Source: Micropterix aruncella
Lineage: Eukaryota > Arthropoda > Insecta > Lepidoptera > Micropterigidae
DNA length: 64,000 bases
Reading direction: 5' to 3'
Assembly: GCA_944548615.1 (NCBI GenBank)
Contig: OX155955.1
Location: 13,184,027 to 13,248,026 of the forward strand
The first letter of the stretch is position 1, and each line of letters starts with the position of its first letter. The notes under the pieces were generated by a model, which worked only from the letters and a program-made list of their open reading frames with translations, did not search any database and was not told the origin of the DNA. Below are positions 44,561-55,203 of this stretch, one piece after another. The translations under genes were made by a program, and so were the position numbers.

Positions 44561-45583
44561 CCAGGTACTTAAATATAAAATGCGGATGGCAGACAACATA
44601 TGGTGCATTAATGCAGTTTGTGCTATAAAGATTTGACACTGCTCCATTAAGTGGTGACTTCGATGTTGTCGACAAGGAGCTTGGAAAGCCGCCAAAAATA
44701 TGAAGATGTGGAATTGTAAGCATTGTTAGACGAAGATGATTCGCAAACACAAAAACAACTCGCCGAGCAATTGGGCGCTAGTCAACAAGCTGTTTCCAAT
44801 CAGCTACGAGAGATGGGAAAGATTCAGAAGACCGGTAGATGGGTACCACATGAGTTGAATGACAGGCAAATGGAAAAGCGCAAAACCATATGTGACATTT
44901 GCTCGCTCGGTACTAAAGAAAATCGTATAGTTACAGGGGATGAGAAGTGAATTTATTTTGAGAATCCCAAGTGCAAAAAAATCATGGATAGAGCCAGGCG
45001 CACCATCCAAATCAACTTTAAAACCGGATCGCTTTGGCAGAAAGACGATGCTCTGGGTTTGGTGAGACCAGAGAGGCGTGGTCTATTATAAGCTGTTAAA
45101 ACCTGGGGAAACGGTTAATGCTAAAAGTTAACAACAGCAATTGACCGATTTAAACCGTTCTCTGCTTTAAAAAAGGCCAGAATATCGAGAGACAACACAA
45201 AGTATTTTTTTATTATGACAATGATCCATCACATACGGCAAAACTGGTTCGCGACACGTTGGAAGCACTCAACTAGGAAGTTCTACCCCATGCGACTCGC
45301 CAGACTTGGCTCCTTACGATTACTACTTGTTTGCATTGATGGGTCACGCACTCGCTGAGTAGCGTTTTAGTTCGTACGAAGATGTGAAAAAATTGATCGA
45401 TGAATGGTTCACAGCAAAAAGGGAAAATTTTCACTGGCGTGGTATTCATAAATTCCCCGAAAGATGGGGAAAATGTATAACAAGCGATGGAGCATACTTT
45501 AAATAAAGCACTTTTTTATCATTCTTTCGAATTTAACATGTTTTTATAGAATAGAAATTCGCATTTCATACTTGTACACCTGC
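44561..45583 (+). mobile_element. Mariner element, cecropia-like, internally deleted
   Basis: Imperfect terminal inverted repeats CCAGGTACTTAAATATAAAA and (inverted) GCAGGTGTACAAGTATGAAA lie between TA dinucleotides at 44559-44560 and 45584-45585. The 1023-bp length is below the ~1.3 kb usual for mariner, consistent with an internal deletion. It contains a decayed transposase. Confidence 0.82.
44657..45506 (+). pseudogene. Mariner transposase pseudogene
   Basis: The translation, with frameshifts, gives SGDFDVVDKELGKPP, then LLDEDDSQTQKQLAEQLGAS and QQAVSNQLREMGKI (helix-turn-helix region), TGDEK followed by a stop in place of Trp (first catalytic Asp), YDNDPSHTAKLVRDTLEAL (second Asp), SPDLAPYDYYLFALMGHALA (third Asp; the D34D signature block) and WFTAKRENFHWRGIHKFPER ending WGKCITSDGAYF. 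Motif wording such as ..MGHAL.E.RF and WRGIHK.PERW.KCI.SDG..F is that of cecropia-subfamily mariners. Stops, frameshifts and a shortened middle make it inactive. Confidence 0.82.
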
Positions 45584-45585
45584 TA

Positions 45586-46337
45586 CTAAGAAGAACCAAT
45601 AATATTTATAGATGTCCTTGACTCGCCGTATCATAAATACAAAGGAAAATCATCCTATTTAATAGACAGGGGGAGAGTATTGGTTGTTCACAAGGAATGA
45701 TCACATGTATATAAATCATTAGTGTGTTCATTCATAATTATTACCCATTTATCAGCAAATTAATTTCGTGTCGCTCTTTTTCTTTCTAATGATGTCGCGT
45801 GGTTCCTTGAAACAGATGCTTGATAAAAATATATTCTGTTTTAAAAGCTGTTCATCGCTGACATTGTTATTTTAAAAATCCTGACTGACAACGCTCTGTC
45901 GCGAAATGGGCAGCGCTATCTGTCATAGTAGGGAGTCGGCCGACTGCTCCGTTCTGCGCCGACGCGTTTATCTGCTCAGTGGCATTCAGTGGCGGAAGGC
46001 GTAATCGCTTATTTTTGTTGTGTCAAGGACAAAGGGTTCCAAAAATTCATAAACAGGGGTGCAGATGCGATTTTAGAAAAAGACATTAGAGGTTGGTTGT
46101 ACGGTCACCGACGATTTTAGTATAGAGCCATAGATTTTTCGCTCAATTCCTTACAAAAAGAGTTCTTCATTCTGTTTTGGATCGGCAATAAACATACATC
46201 GAAATCCAGCTTCATTCATAATTTTTTTCCCTAGTTACTGTATAAATGCCTACTGTAAATATACCATATGTATCAATAATCGTAGCTGACGTAAACTAAA
46301 ATATTGTACTTTACATACATTACATATTATAATTAAA
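45586..46337. other. No gene recognised
   Basis: AT-rich with a short GC-rich patch near 45890-46000. No family identified. Confidence 0.4.
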
Positions 46338-47084
46338 TCTATACTATAATATTATAAAGAGGTAAAGTTTGTGAGGTTATAGGAAGTAATCTCTGGATCT
46401 ACTGAACCGATTTTAAAAATTCTTTTACTAATAGAAAGCCACGTTATTTGTGAGTGTCATAGGCCATATATTAATCCGAAGAAAAAAAACCTTTTTGTGG
46501 TAGTTGGATTTGCAAAGTAAGTGGGAGAAAAACGGTCGAATGAAAAGGTTTCTTACGAACGCTGCTTTAACGATGAGAGATATATGATTGAGTTCTAGAG
46601 AAAAGTTGTAGAGCTTGGTAATGCCTACAAAAAAGTCAACGGCAGCATGTGTCTAAATTTTATATTTAAGTCACAAAAAGTAGTTTTTTATATTAAAAAA
46701 TAATTTAAATCGTTAGGTCATGTGTATTGGTCATATTATCAACAATTATGAATTCATAATAAAAATAAGTAAATTTATCGTCTCAAGTGTTTTAAAACAA
46801 GACTTTTCCCTTTTGCTGCATATAATTTTCCTTTTACTGCATAAATGGTTAAAGAGATAAAACACTCACAAATAAGACACTCACAAGAAGACACTCACAA
46901 ATAACGGTTATATAGTCAAATTGGCTTGCAAATACATAAATACGTATGCAGTAAAAATATAACCCTTCTTTTGGCAGTCAGAAAATAAATCATAGCACTC
47001 AGTACCTACTAACCGAACCACACTCATAATTTCATGACAAGTAAAAAGTTTTACCGCCCAACGAAGTGGGCACGGGTCAGCTAG
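46338..47084 (+). mobile_element. Non-autonomous Helitron (747 bp), both ends intact
   Basis: Left end TCTATACTATAATATTATAA preceded by A. The right end has the hairpin GCCCAACGAAGTGGGC, then ACGGGTCAGCTAG followed by T. The 5' portion (GGATCTACTGAACCGATTTT, GTCATAGGC) is typical of insect Helitron leaders. No Rep/helicase remnant. It contains ACACTCACAAATAA-type tandem units near 46865-46910. Confidence 0.85.
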
Positions 47085-47689
47085 TCGATAATAAGAAACG
47101 AAAAGGAATTCCAGTAAACGAATTAAGTTTATTCAAAAGATATATTAAAACGCACCGGAGATTACCACATCACCATAAATTATCAGATTATGAAAGATTT
47201 CGCTCCTCAAGCAGACGAGCATCGTAAATATACAAATGGCGCAACTATTCAGAGTTTACTACTATCGTAACATTACAAGATAGACGGGCGATAATAGCGA
47301 AGTAATTTGTAATATTATTCGACGCGTTAACAAAGGACAGTAGCTGCATACAAATGAGTTGATTTATTCGAATGCATGGGACCGTATCTTTACACATAAA
47401 TACATACATAGACTACTGGGACGCATATATTTTTTTAACGTGAAAGTGACATTTGCCAGTGATACAGTGACTATCCCATACAAGGACGATCACAACGAGT
47501 AGATAATAATAATAGTAATAATAAATAACATTTATGTGCGGGTAATAACGGTAAAAGAAATTACAGATAATTAAATGAAACAAAATAATGCACCGATCAA
47601 TCGCTAAAAAAAGCAAAAATCCTCAAACTTTCATATCAAAACAAAGGTTTCATGATCTCAGTACAAATACTGCAAATAAGGTGAATCCT
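47085..47689. other. AT-rich stretch, no gene seen
   Basis: No family signature. A TAATAA run lies near 47503-47525. Confidence 0.4.
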
Positions 47690-47936
47690 CATTCAAAAAG
47701 CCTGATATTAAGGAGTCTATTCATCGGACCTAAGAAATCAGCCTGCGTATGTCTGTGCTCGCAAAACTCGAAAAGTAGTCGGTCGATTGACTTAAAATTT
47801 TGACACAACGTTGCATTCGAATACCCGCGACAAGTCTTCCCGCACTAGTGAAGTCTTCGGTGCGCCTCGACATCGGTGAGTTTCAAATTCATTCAATATC
47901 AGACTGAGCCACAGCGGTGTGGCCGGGTTAAGCTAG
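47690..47936 (+). mobile_element. Helitron 3' end, 5' boundary unclear
   Basis: The hairpin GCCACAGCGGTGTGGC is followed by CGGGTTAAGCTAG and then T (47937), the Helitron 3' signature. Upstream, GGTCGATTGACTTAAAATTT TGACACAACG resembles Helitron leader or interior sequence. The 5' TC end could not be fixed. The start given is approximate. Confidence 0.55.
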
Positions 47937-48135
47937 TTATTAATATAACAACAATTATAAAATACACAAATAAATAGATACTTTAAATACACAAATAAAG
48001 AACATGGAAATATATTGACCAGTCAGGTTAAGAGCATTGGACATTTTAATAATAGTTAAGTTTTCTTAAACATTTTCTTTACAATATGGTAAAAATATTG
48101 TACAGAAAGCTGCACCCAGTTGATCACACAATTGC

Positions 48136-48802
48136 TGAGCAGCAAGAGAAACTAGCGTGGAAACTAAACTCCCTGGAAGATAGTGTTCGTGTGCTTCGGA
48201 ACGGTAGCAAGATTAATCATATAGTAAAGGTAGCGTGGCTATTGAATTCCACTATCTTCGACGTAAGAAGCTAGGTGAATTTTTCTCCGCTGCCTCATAT
48301 TTAGTGAAGATGTTCGCTTGAAAAATGAGGAAACATGATGTCGAGGAGGTGCAGCGAAACCAAATCTAGAACATATGTATGTAACACATATAGTAACTCA
48401 GAAAGCATCCAGCACACAAAAATTTAAAATTGAGCATTTTTTCATTTTTAGGTTAAAAATAAGCATTTTACGGCCAGGATATTTGTATTTATATTCAACC
48501 CAATGTAGGCTTCAAATATTTTTTTGCTTCTATATCGAAGATAGTGGAATTCAAAGAGCCGCGCTGCCTTTACTATATGATGTGCTGGTTTGGTGATGTG
48601 CAATCATCTTGCTATCGTTCCGAAGCACACGAAGTCTATTTTCCAGGGAGTTTAGCTTCCACGGTAGTTTCTCTCGTAACTCGCCAAAAGATGCGCTGCA
48701 ACACATCAACTTATAAATCAATGAACCGATCTCTATGAAAATTGGTATACATAGGTATTTGAGGGCGGATATAACACGGGCAACGCCGGATAATACCACT
48801 AG
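48136..48802 (+). mobile_element. Foldback repeat ending in a Helitron-like CTAG
   Basis: About 120 bp at 48144-48263 (GAGAAACTAGCGTGGAAACT, CTCCCTGGAAGATAGT, GTGTGCTTCGGAACGGTAGC) recurs inverted at 48534-48682. As a result the plus frame at 48086 and the minus frame at 48551-48799 share a KLNSLE..VRVLRN.SK segment. The right end CACGGGCAACGCCGGATAAT ACCACTAG followed by T resembles some Helitron 3' ends, but the hairpin is weak and no 5' TC end was found. Classification uncertain. Confidence 0.45.
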
Positions 48803-49264
48803 TATTCTATATCTTTTCTCGTCTTACCAAAATAAAGCCCTTTCTCCTACAAATTAAGTCCAATGTTGAAGAGAAATTCGTGCTGACTTTTTTAATTCCA
48901 TTACTGTATTTATGATGCATATCTACATAGCTTATACCTAAATAGCTATAGGCTGTAGCTAGCTTTTACTGTCCATGCCGAAATGATTCTTCTTTATGTA
49001 TTATCTGATAACGTTACACTGTACAATCAAATTAGTCAGGGAGCGGGTAATCATGTACGTACACAATGCTAATTGAAAGAGGGCAATATTGAGTAGTACG
49101 GGAAATGACCGCTGTTGACATCACTTCCTGCGCAAACGAGCGGGCGTGGTCTCGTCGGAATTTGCATTCATGAGGGAGCACAAATACGATTCTGGCGTAG
49201 CGTTATGGGCAGAAATGCCATTTGCACAGTGCTATATAGGTCGTAAGCTATATAGTCGTAGCGA
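48803..49264. other. No gene recognised
   Basis: AT-rich, then CpG-richer from about 49090. No family signature. Confidence 0.4.
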
Positions 49265-49779
49265 ACGAGTTGGGTCGGGTAGTGAATGGTTTCGTGCACA
49301 GCTTGGGCCATAAGATCCAACGTGTTTTCGGGTCGGCCCAAATCATGATTCAGCTCCTATTCAGTAGCCTCCTAGAGTGAGGGACTACTTCGGGAAGGAC
49401 TCTCGCTTCCCAGGCCTCACGGCTTGTGGATCGATTTCCCCTGGGGAAGGCCCTCCGGCGCTTCTGGAAGGACAGCGCACCATGTGGCGTCAGCCAATCG
49501 GTTGGCTCCTAAGCAGCGGGGGTGGATGTTGACCTGTTGCCATGCCACTCTCGAAACGACCTATCGACCACCCAATATTGAGTGGTATGTCGGGCAAAGT
49601 ACGCCCAGGTCCGCGATAAATTTTATATTGAATTACCTCTGTAATACAACAGGTAGAGACTGCGCAGGCGTCTTCGGTCCCGTAACCAGTCGGGAGGATG
49701 TAGGTATCTGAAGGTTAATTCCAGACGGAGATATCATGCCAAAACTGATAGCCAAGAGGCGAGCCAAGTGGCCCATTAA

Positions 49780-50376
49780 CCCTTTACTGGGAACATGATT
49801 TTAAACTACGTAATAGGGAACATCGGTCTGTGGGACCTCTATTTTAAATTATTGATAATAAAACACACTTCTAACTCACAACATCTTATTTAAGTACCAA
49901 TATCAAAAGCCTGATATTTTATGAACTTGAAAGAGTTAGGGATGACAGTTATATGTATTGTCTGTCTTATTATAAGTAACACTTATGTCGTATTCGGAGC
50001 ACATATGTTTGCAGACCTTCATAGAACACTCTACACATATAGGATCCGAGAACCGAGTATTTGATGCATTTATAGCCTGTCTTGCGCTCCTTGGTGTATC
50101 GACAGAATTTGCAAGCTTTCTTTTTTCAAGTTTGTCCATGGCCATCGGTACCTCTGCGGAAGGTCTCAAAGACCGATACTAATTATTAAACCTTTTTTAA
50201 ACGGCGCTAAAACAATGAAAAAGACGCTCCTAGACACAATCGCCGCGAGTGTCGACACAGGGGGAAATAATAGAAAACTACTGGGAGCGTAGGGTCGCTG
50301 AAGGGTGGGGGGGGCGGTCTGGAAGCGTTTCTAAGAAACCTTAGCGGTCTGTGAGACCGATATTCCTGGTAAAGGG
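49780..50376. mobile_element. piggyBac-type element, 597 bp, degraded
   Basis: Left terminus CCCTTTACTGGGAACAT after TTAA (49776-49779). The right terminus read inverted is CCCTTTACCAGGAATAT, next to TTGA (50377-50380), a one-base decay of TTAA. Subterminal GGTCTGTGGGACC and CGGTCTGTGAGACCG occur near both ends in mirrored positions. It encloses a transposase C-terminal remnant on the minus strand. The catalytic DDD domain is gone. Confidence 0.78.
49985..50124 (-). pseudogene. piggyBac transposase Cys-rich C-terminus, frameshifted
   Basis: The minus-strand translation reads KKACKFCRYTKERKTGYKCI KY and, after a one-frame shift, DPICVECSMKVCKHMCSEYD. The ordered C-x2-C ... C ... C-x2-C...C pattern matches the Cys-rich zinc-binding domain at the very C-terminus of piggyBac transposases. 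Its position close to a TTAA terminus supports this. Only about 45 residues remain. Confidence 0.6.
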
Positions 50377-50481
50377 TTGAGTTACCATCCTAGTGTCTCG
50401 CCGTAAGGCGATGGACTCTGGCGGGTTTGTGGCATTGCTGGACGGTAGGTTTGTATCACCCCAAAGTCTTCTACGTCTCGA

Positions 50482-52411
50482 TTAAATTAATAAAGAATAT
50501 AGCACCAACGATTTCCAACACCTTGAGGTCTATTTTTAATAATTGTATGAAACAAGGTGTGTTCCCAAATCTAATAAAATAGCAAAGATAGTACCAGTTT
50601 TTAAAAAAGGGAACAAAACTGATCCTGAAAATTACAGGCCAATTTCACTGCTTCCAGCTTTCTCCAAAATTTTCGAAAAAATTTTATATAACAGGCTATA
50701 TCTACTCGCAAATAAATTCGATATACTAAATAAATATCAATATGGTTTTAGGAAAAATATGTCCACCACCTCGGCGATTTCGGAGATGGTAAATTTCATT
50801 ACCGACACTTTTGAAAATTCTTCCCAACCCGTGGCAGTTTTTTGTGACCTATCCAAAGCGTTTGATTCGGTTGACCACGAAATACTGCTCAATAAATTAA
50901 ACAGTTATGGGATTCGGGGCAAAGCCAATAATATGATGAAACCCTACTTAACAGGCCGGTCACAGGTAGTAGAAATAGATGGATTTAGATCTACACCGCA
51001 ACCGATATCCTGCGGAGTTCCCCAGGGATCGATTCTTGGTCCATTATTATTTTTATTTTTTATTAATGATATAGGCAATTGCTTGCCAGCCTACACCAAA
51101 ACCTTACTCTATGCGGATGATACAAGTTTCCTGTTTCACGATAACAATCTTAACGACCTAATGACCAATGCCAATCATGCATTAAACCTAGCAAGTTCAT
51201 GGTTCACAGAGAATAATCTCTTGCTTAATGCAAAAAAAACCGTAACTATGCACTTTTCCTCAAAATATAAATCGTCTGCTATACCATTTAATATAACTCT
51301 AGACAACAGTACTCTAGAATTAAGCAAATCGACAAAGTTCCTAGGTATCATGATCGATCATCATCTTAGCTGGAATATCCATATTAATGAACTGTGTAGT
51401 GCGCTTTCTTCGGCAATATATGCGATAAAAAAGATTAAATTCTTAGCTGGTGAAATCGCTGCATTAACTGCGTACCATGCCTGTTTCCATTCTAAAATGA
51501 CTTATGGTATACTGATATGGGGGAATGCCACAGACAGTTCTAGGGTTTTCATTTTACAGAAAAGTGCACTAAGAGCAATTGCAGGAGTATCCCGTGACAC
51601 GCACTGCGAACCATATTTTCTTAAGTACAAAATACTGACTTTTACGTCTCAATATATTTTACAATGTCTACTCTATGCTAAATCAAATATTAACGAACAA
51701 GAGGTAAACGGGAATATGCACTCCCACAATACACGCAGACGTAATGACGTTATCCTGCCTAAAGTACGCCTTACGCAGACACAAAAGTCCTTTGGATATT
51801 TGAGCTATAAGCTCTTTAACCAGCTACCACTCTCCACAAGAAAGATGGAAACAAAGGCGTTTAAAAGATTTATTAAACAAAAGCTACAATCCACACATGC
51901 TTTCTATAAGCTGGGTGATTGTTTTGAGCATGCCAATTCCTTCAAATGGGAATAACATTAATATGTAACTTTCAGGTACCTCATTTTAGTTCTTATTGTT
52001 TAATAATAATATTATGAATTTAATATTTAATATGTAGATTACAATGTGTAATGTAACATACCTGATCATATACATACGTTGTTTTTCCAATTTTGTTTTG
52101 ATACTTCCTATTGTGAGATTATTATTTGTATAAAGTGCTTGATGACTATTATTATTCTTATAATAATCTATTTTATATGTATACTCATGTACATGGATTC
52201 AGCTCAATTTTTTTATTTTTTTATTTTATTTGTCTGCCGTGTAAAGCCGACTTTAGTCAACGCTATTGTCGAATTAATATTTATGCTTTAATCGTTTTAT
52301 ATCTACATTTAAACTGACGAATTCTAATATGCGATAATTAGCTTTAATTCATAATTCATGCTTTTATTGTATATTCTGAATAAATAAATTGAATACTGAA
52401 TACTGAATACT
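50482..52411 (+). mobile_element. Non-LTR retrotransposon (Jockey/CR1-like), 5'-truncated
   Basis: Encodes most of a reverse transcriptase followed by a ~450-bp AT-rich 3' UTR and a GAATACT tandem tail (about 52390-52411) after AATAAATAAATT. The endonuclease domain and ORF1 are missing. The sequences on both sides join as repeat X, so it inserted into X. It is the youngest-looking coding remnant in the window because one frame stays open for 470 codons. Confidence 0.85.
50496..51955 (+). pseudogene. Reverse transcriptase, nearly intact C-terminal two thirds
   Basis: The open frame from 50543 encodes 470 aa. RT blocks: KIAKIVPVFKKGNKTDPENY then RPISLLP (residues 13-37), QYGFR (66-70), FCDLSKAFDSVDHEIL with the first catalytic Asp (100-115), SCGVPQGSILGPLLF (156-170), LLYADDTSFLF with YADD at 190-193, and the C-terminal SFGYLSYKLFNQLPLSTRK with MET-AFKRFIKQKL. 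The ATG at 50543 is not a true start: the preceding frame (IAPTISNTLRSIFNNCMKQG then VFPNLIK) from 50496 belongs to the same protein and shifts frame near 50570. Catalytic residues are kept, but there is no endonuclease and there is one frameshift. Confidence 0.85.
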
Positions 52412-52479
52412 CGCCTTACGGGAGACAGAACGATCATTATCGTTAACACTTCCTGGGGAGAAGGTGTATTTTGCTGTGT

Positions 52480-53010
52480 TCATTTCAATTCATATTTATT
52501 GGGACCCAACTTGTTATCCCCCTTTCTCTTTTCGTTCTGTTTCATGTGGTCGATGGCCAGAACGTCATGGAAAAAGACATTCACAAGTCACATATGGACG
52601 GAATAGCTAGCTACAGTGGTACATCGTTGTGGAAATAAATATTATTAAGTTTATCTGCAAAAAATACAAACTACAACATTTAGAACTAAGACTGCCCGAG
52701 GAGTGGAAATGGGGAGAGGTATTAGAGAGAAAAGAAAGAACTGGTTACTTCTTAGGAAAGTAGTAATTTTTGAGGTGAGTCTTGAACGATTGTAAAGAAG
52801 GTGAGTTTCATATATTTTCTGAGATATCGTTCCAGTGTTGCACCATTGAAAGAGTAGGAGTAGAAATCAGTATTATTACAGGGAATTTTGAGTAAATTGT
52901 CTGAGGTTGACCAACGTACGTGACCGTGGATCCTTAATGGTTTGAAAAGCTCGTGGAGATAGGGTGGTGTTGATTGGGAGAAAACGTGATAGAGGATATA
53001 AATTTACTGT
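52480..53010 (-). pseudogene. LINE RT C-terminal relic, minus strand
   Basis: Minus-strand reading gives FLPINTTLSPRAFQTIKDPR then SRTLVNLRQFTQNSL and, after a frame shift, MVQHWNDISENI, a stop, and NSPSLQSFKTHLKNYYFPKK before a TAA at 52745-52747. ..W..I...I..SPSLQSFK.HLKNY is the usual LINE RT tail. AT-rich 3'-UTR-like DNA extends to about 52480. Frameshift and stop show decay. It is not part of the neighbouring plus-strand LINE. Confidence 0.5.
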
Positions 53011-54392
53011 TTTTGCATAGGTTTGTTGCCGTAATTATTATTATTTATGATATGTGTTATTATATATGAATGTACGTATGTTTGTTTGTGTATATATGTA
53101 TGTAACTAACCCTTTATCGTATATATTTGTATTAATATGTGTACTATTTTATGTCATTATCTTAGTGTTAGTATTGAAAGTAGTCTATTAGTCAGTACTA
53201 CTCAAAAACAAAGGCAGTATATTTCGTATGCCCAGATACAGGCTGTTCGGTCTAGTTGGGCATTCATCTAGTCTAGAATGATCGTATGGGTTGTGTTCGT
53301 TTCCTTATTGCTTATATAAATAGTTACAAATTATATCTGTACGATCACACTGTTAACTCTATACCAAGACGTAAAAAAAAAAAATACTAATAAACAATTT
53401 GCCTACAGAGGCTTCGTGAAAAATGTCTAGGGGTAATTTACCACTAGCAGGTAAAATATTTATGCATGTACGTACTCACGTTATTTTGCAAATATCTTTT
53501 TAAAAATTAATGAAACATAAAATACCAAAATTATATCAAAACTGCGCGATATAATCTGCTTTCCTGCTCAGCTAAAAGACAGTATCGATCAATTGTAGCT
53601 ATGGGAAGTTTACTTCTAAATGTATGATCGGAATGCAGATTAGCAATACGAGTTTCGTTTAATCGGCTGAATTCGAAATTAGCTGTTCGCTTTTAGCCGC
53701 CATCAAAACCGCCGTCCCGAAATCGAAATTCTTTCACGATCGTAAAATTCAGGTCACTCAAGCTGCCGATTGAAAATGACTTTTATGTATTGCGCAGTCA
53801 GCATTAGGGAAATTGGCCTGCACCTAATATTCGGGGGAGCCATGTCGGTGAAAGCATGCTCGTATTTTGTGTGAACGGCAATGTAAGGTGGGAAGTGTAA
53901 AGGAGAGAGAAGAAAAGGGGTGATTGCTATAACCATTACGTATCCGATGCGATCCAATACTTGAGAAAGTCGTTTACTATCGAGGCACGCAGAACATAAA
54001 AATATAATCTGTCGACTGGAGCACAGTAAACTTTTATTATAGTGATTTCAGGAAACGAAGAAGTTTCCTGAAAAATTAAATACCGTCATCATCATGAGTA
54101 TTAGATTCATTTCTGTCGTTTCATCTGTTTTTTTACACTATTAAATATTTATAAATAATTATTACATTTTAGTCATAATGGAGAACATGTTTTAAGGCAA
54201 AGCAACACGGATAGGTACTCACTTTCTTTCAATAAGTAGGTAAGTATTACGATTAACAAATGATATGTCGTAATCCTAATCCTGAATCCCATTTTCAAAG
54301 TCAATTTGTATGCATTATAGGAACTCACTACAATTTGTATACGAAAAAGACCTCGATCTTGTAAAGGTCATGGTGTATTTTTTTTAATATGT
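53011..54392. other. AT-rich stretch, no gene seen
   Basis: No family signature. TATG/TGTA-type low complexity near 53060-53110. Confidence 0.45.
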
Positions 54393-55203
54393 TGTTAGGA
54401 CCTATTTCAATTTTAAGAGACATTCGTTTGCATCTATAAAAGACATTTGCGGGCTACGCAATGCACAAAAAGCAGCGAATTTTTTGCACGTTTTCGGTTT
54501 TTCTATTAATATCACACACATAAAACAATATGCGTCCTTCAGGAAAAAATATTATATTCTTTTCTAAGTACTTAAAATTTACTACCATATAGGCCTAAAC
54601 CGATGTTTAGAAGTTTTAGAGTTATAGCTTTTCGAAAACTGGCAATGTTTTCCAAAAAGTGAAAAAAAATCTTTAGAAATTCAAAAAGCTAATTGGTTAT
54701 TTAAAAGCATTGTCAAAAAGCAAAGAAATTTTTACATTTTAGGGTTATCGTTCAATATCATCCTACTGAAAAATTTATGCGTGTACAGATATACCTCTCA
54801 TTTCTCAAGTAGACAATTTGCTACAATATAGGCCTAAACTGATGTTCACGAGGTTTCGAGATACAGCTCTTCGAAAATTAGCAATGTTTTCTAAAAAATC
54901 ACAGATATGTTCACAGAAATTCTGTAGATATTCGAGAAGCCAATCTGCGAGATAACATAAGAGCTAATAAGAGAGCTGAGGTCAAACATTGCCAATTTTG
55001 AGAAGAGCTGTATTTTGGAAACATCTAAATATACGGTGCTTTGGGTTAGGCTTCATCGTAGTAAATTTAATCTACTTGCAAAAACAAAAAGCATACGTTT
55101 TTTTGCATGACGCATACTTTAGAAGACACATAACAAAAACCGAAACAATTGCAAAAGAATCGATTTTTTGGGCTTTGCGCAGCTCGCACAAGTCCTAGCA
55201 ACA
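54393..55203. mobile_element. Large foldback element with a third internal arm copy
   Basis: The left arm (about 54393-54655) starts GTTGTTAGGACC and runs through CGGTTTTTCTATTAATATCA, TTTACTACCATATAGGCCTA and GGCAATGTTTT. It reappears inverted at 54986-55203 (ACATTGCCAATTTTGAGAAG, GTTAGGCTTCATCGTAGTAA, AAAAACCGAAACAATTG, AAGTCCTAGCAACAA). A third, direct copy of the inner part lies at 54818-54891. The termini TGTTAGGACC and TGTTGCTAGGACTTG correspond. No transposase seen; the minus frame at 55067 is a by-product. Confidence 0.6.

Larger units (their letters stand above)
49265..52475 (+). repeat. Repeat X, subfamily B, split by two nested insertions
   Basis: Starts with GTGAATGGTTTCGTGCACAG and the B blocks ATGATTCAGCTCCTATTCAG, GCAGCGGGGGTGGATGTTGA and GTAACCAGTCGGGAGGA. 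It is interrupted at 49779 by a TTAA element, resumes near 50381 with GTTACCATCCTAGTGTCTCG, is interrupted at about 50481 by a LINE, and resumes at 52411 with GGGAGACAGAACGATCATTA TCGTTAACACTTCCTGGGG. The flanks match the uninterrupted copy order, so X is the oldest layer. Confidence 0.7.

Noticed and set aside
44432..44750. Two minus-strand frames of 66-87 aa
   Set aside because: They lie across the left end of the mariner element and opposite its transposase relic; no independent signal.
46860..46912. CRISPR-like short repeats (ACACTCACAAATAA units)
   Set aside because: A few irregular, adjacent units without unique spacers inside a Helitron; eukaryotic low-complexity repeat.
48086..48274. 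62-aa plus frame sharing KLNSLE..VRVLRN with a minus frame at 48551-48799 as a protein family
   Set aside because: The similarity is explained by an inverted DNA repeat read in the mirrored frame; there is no evidence of selection on a protein.
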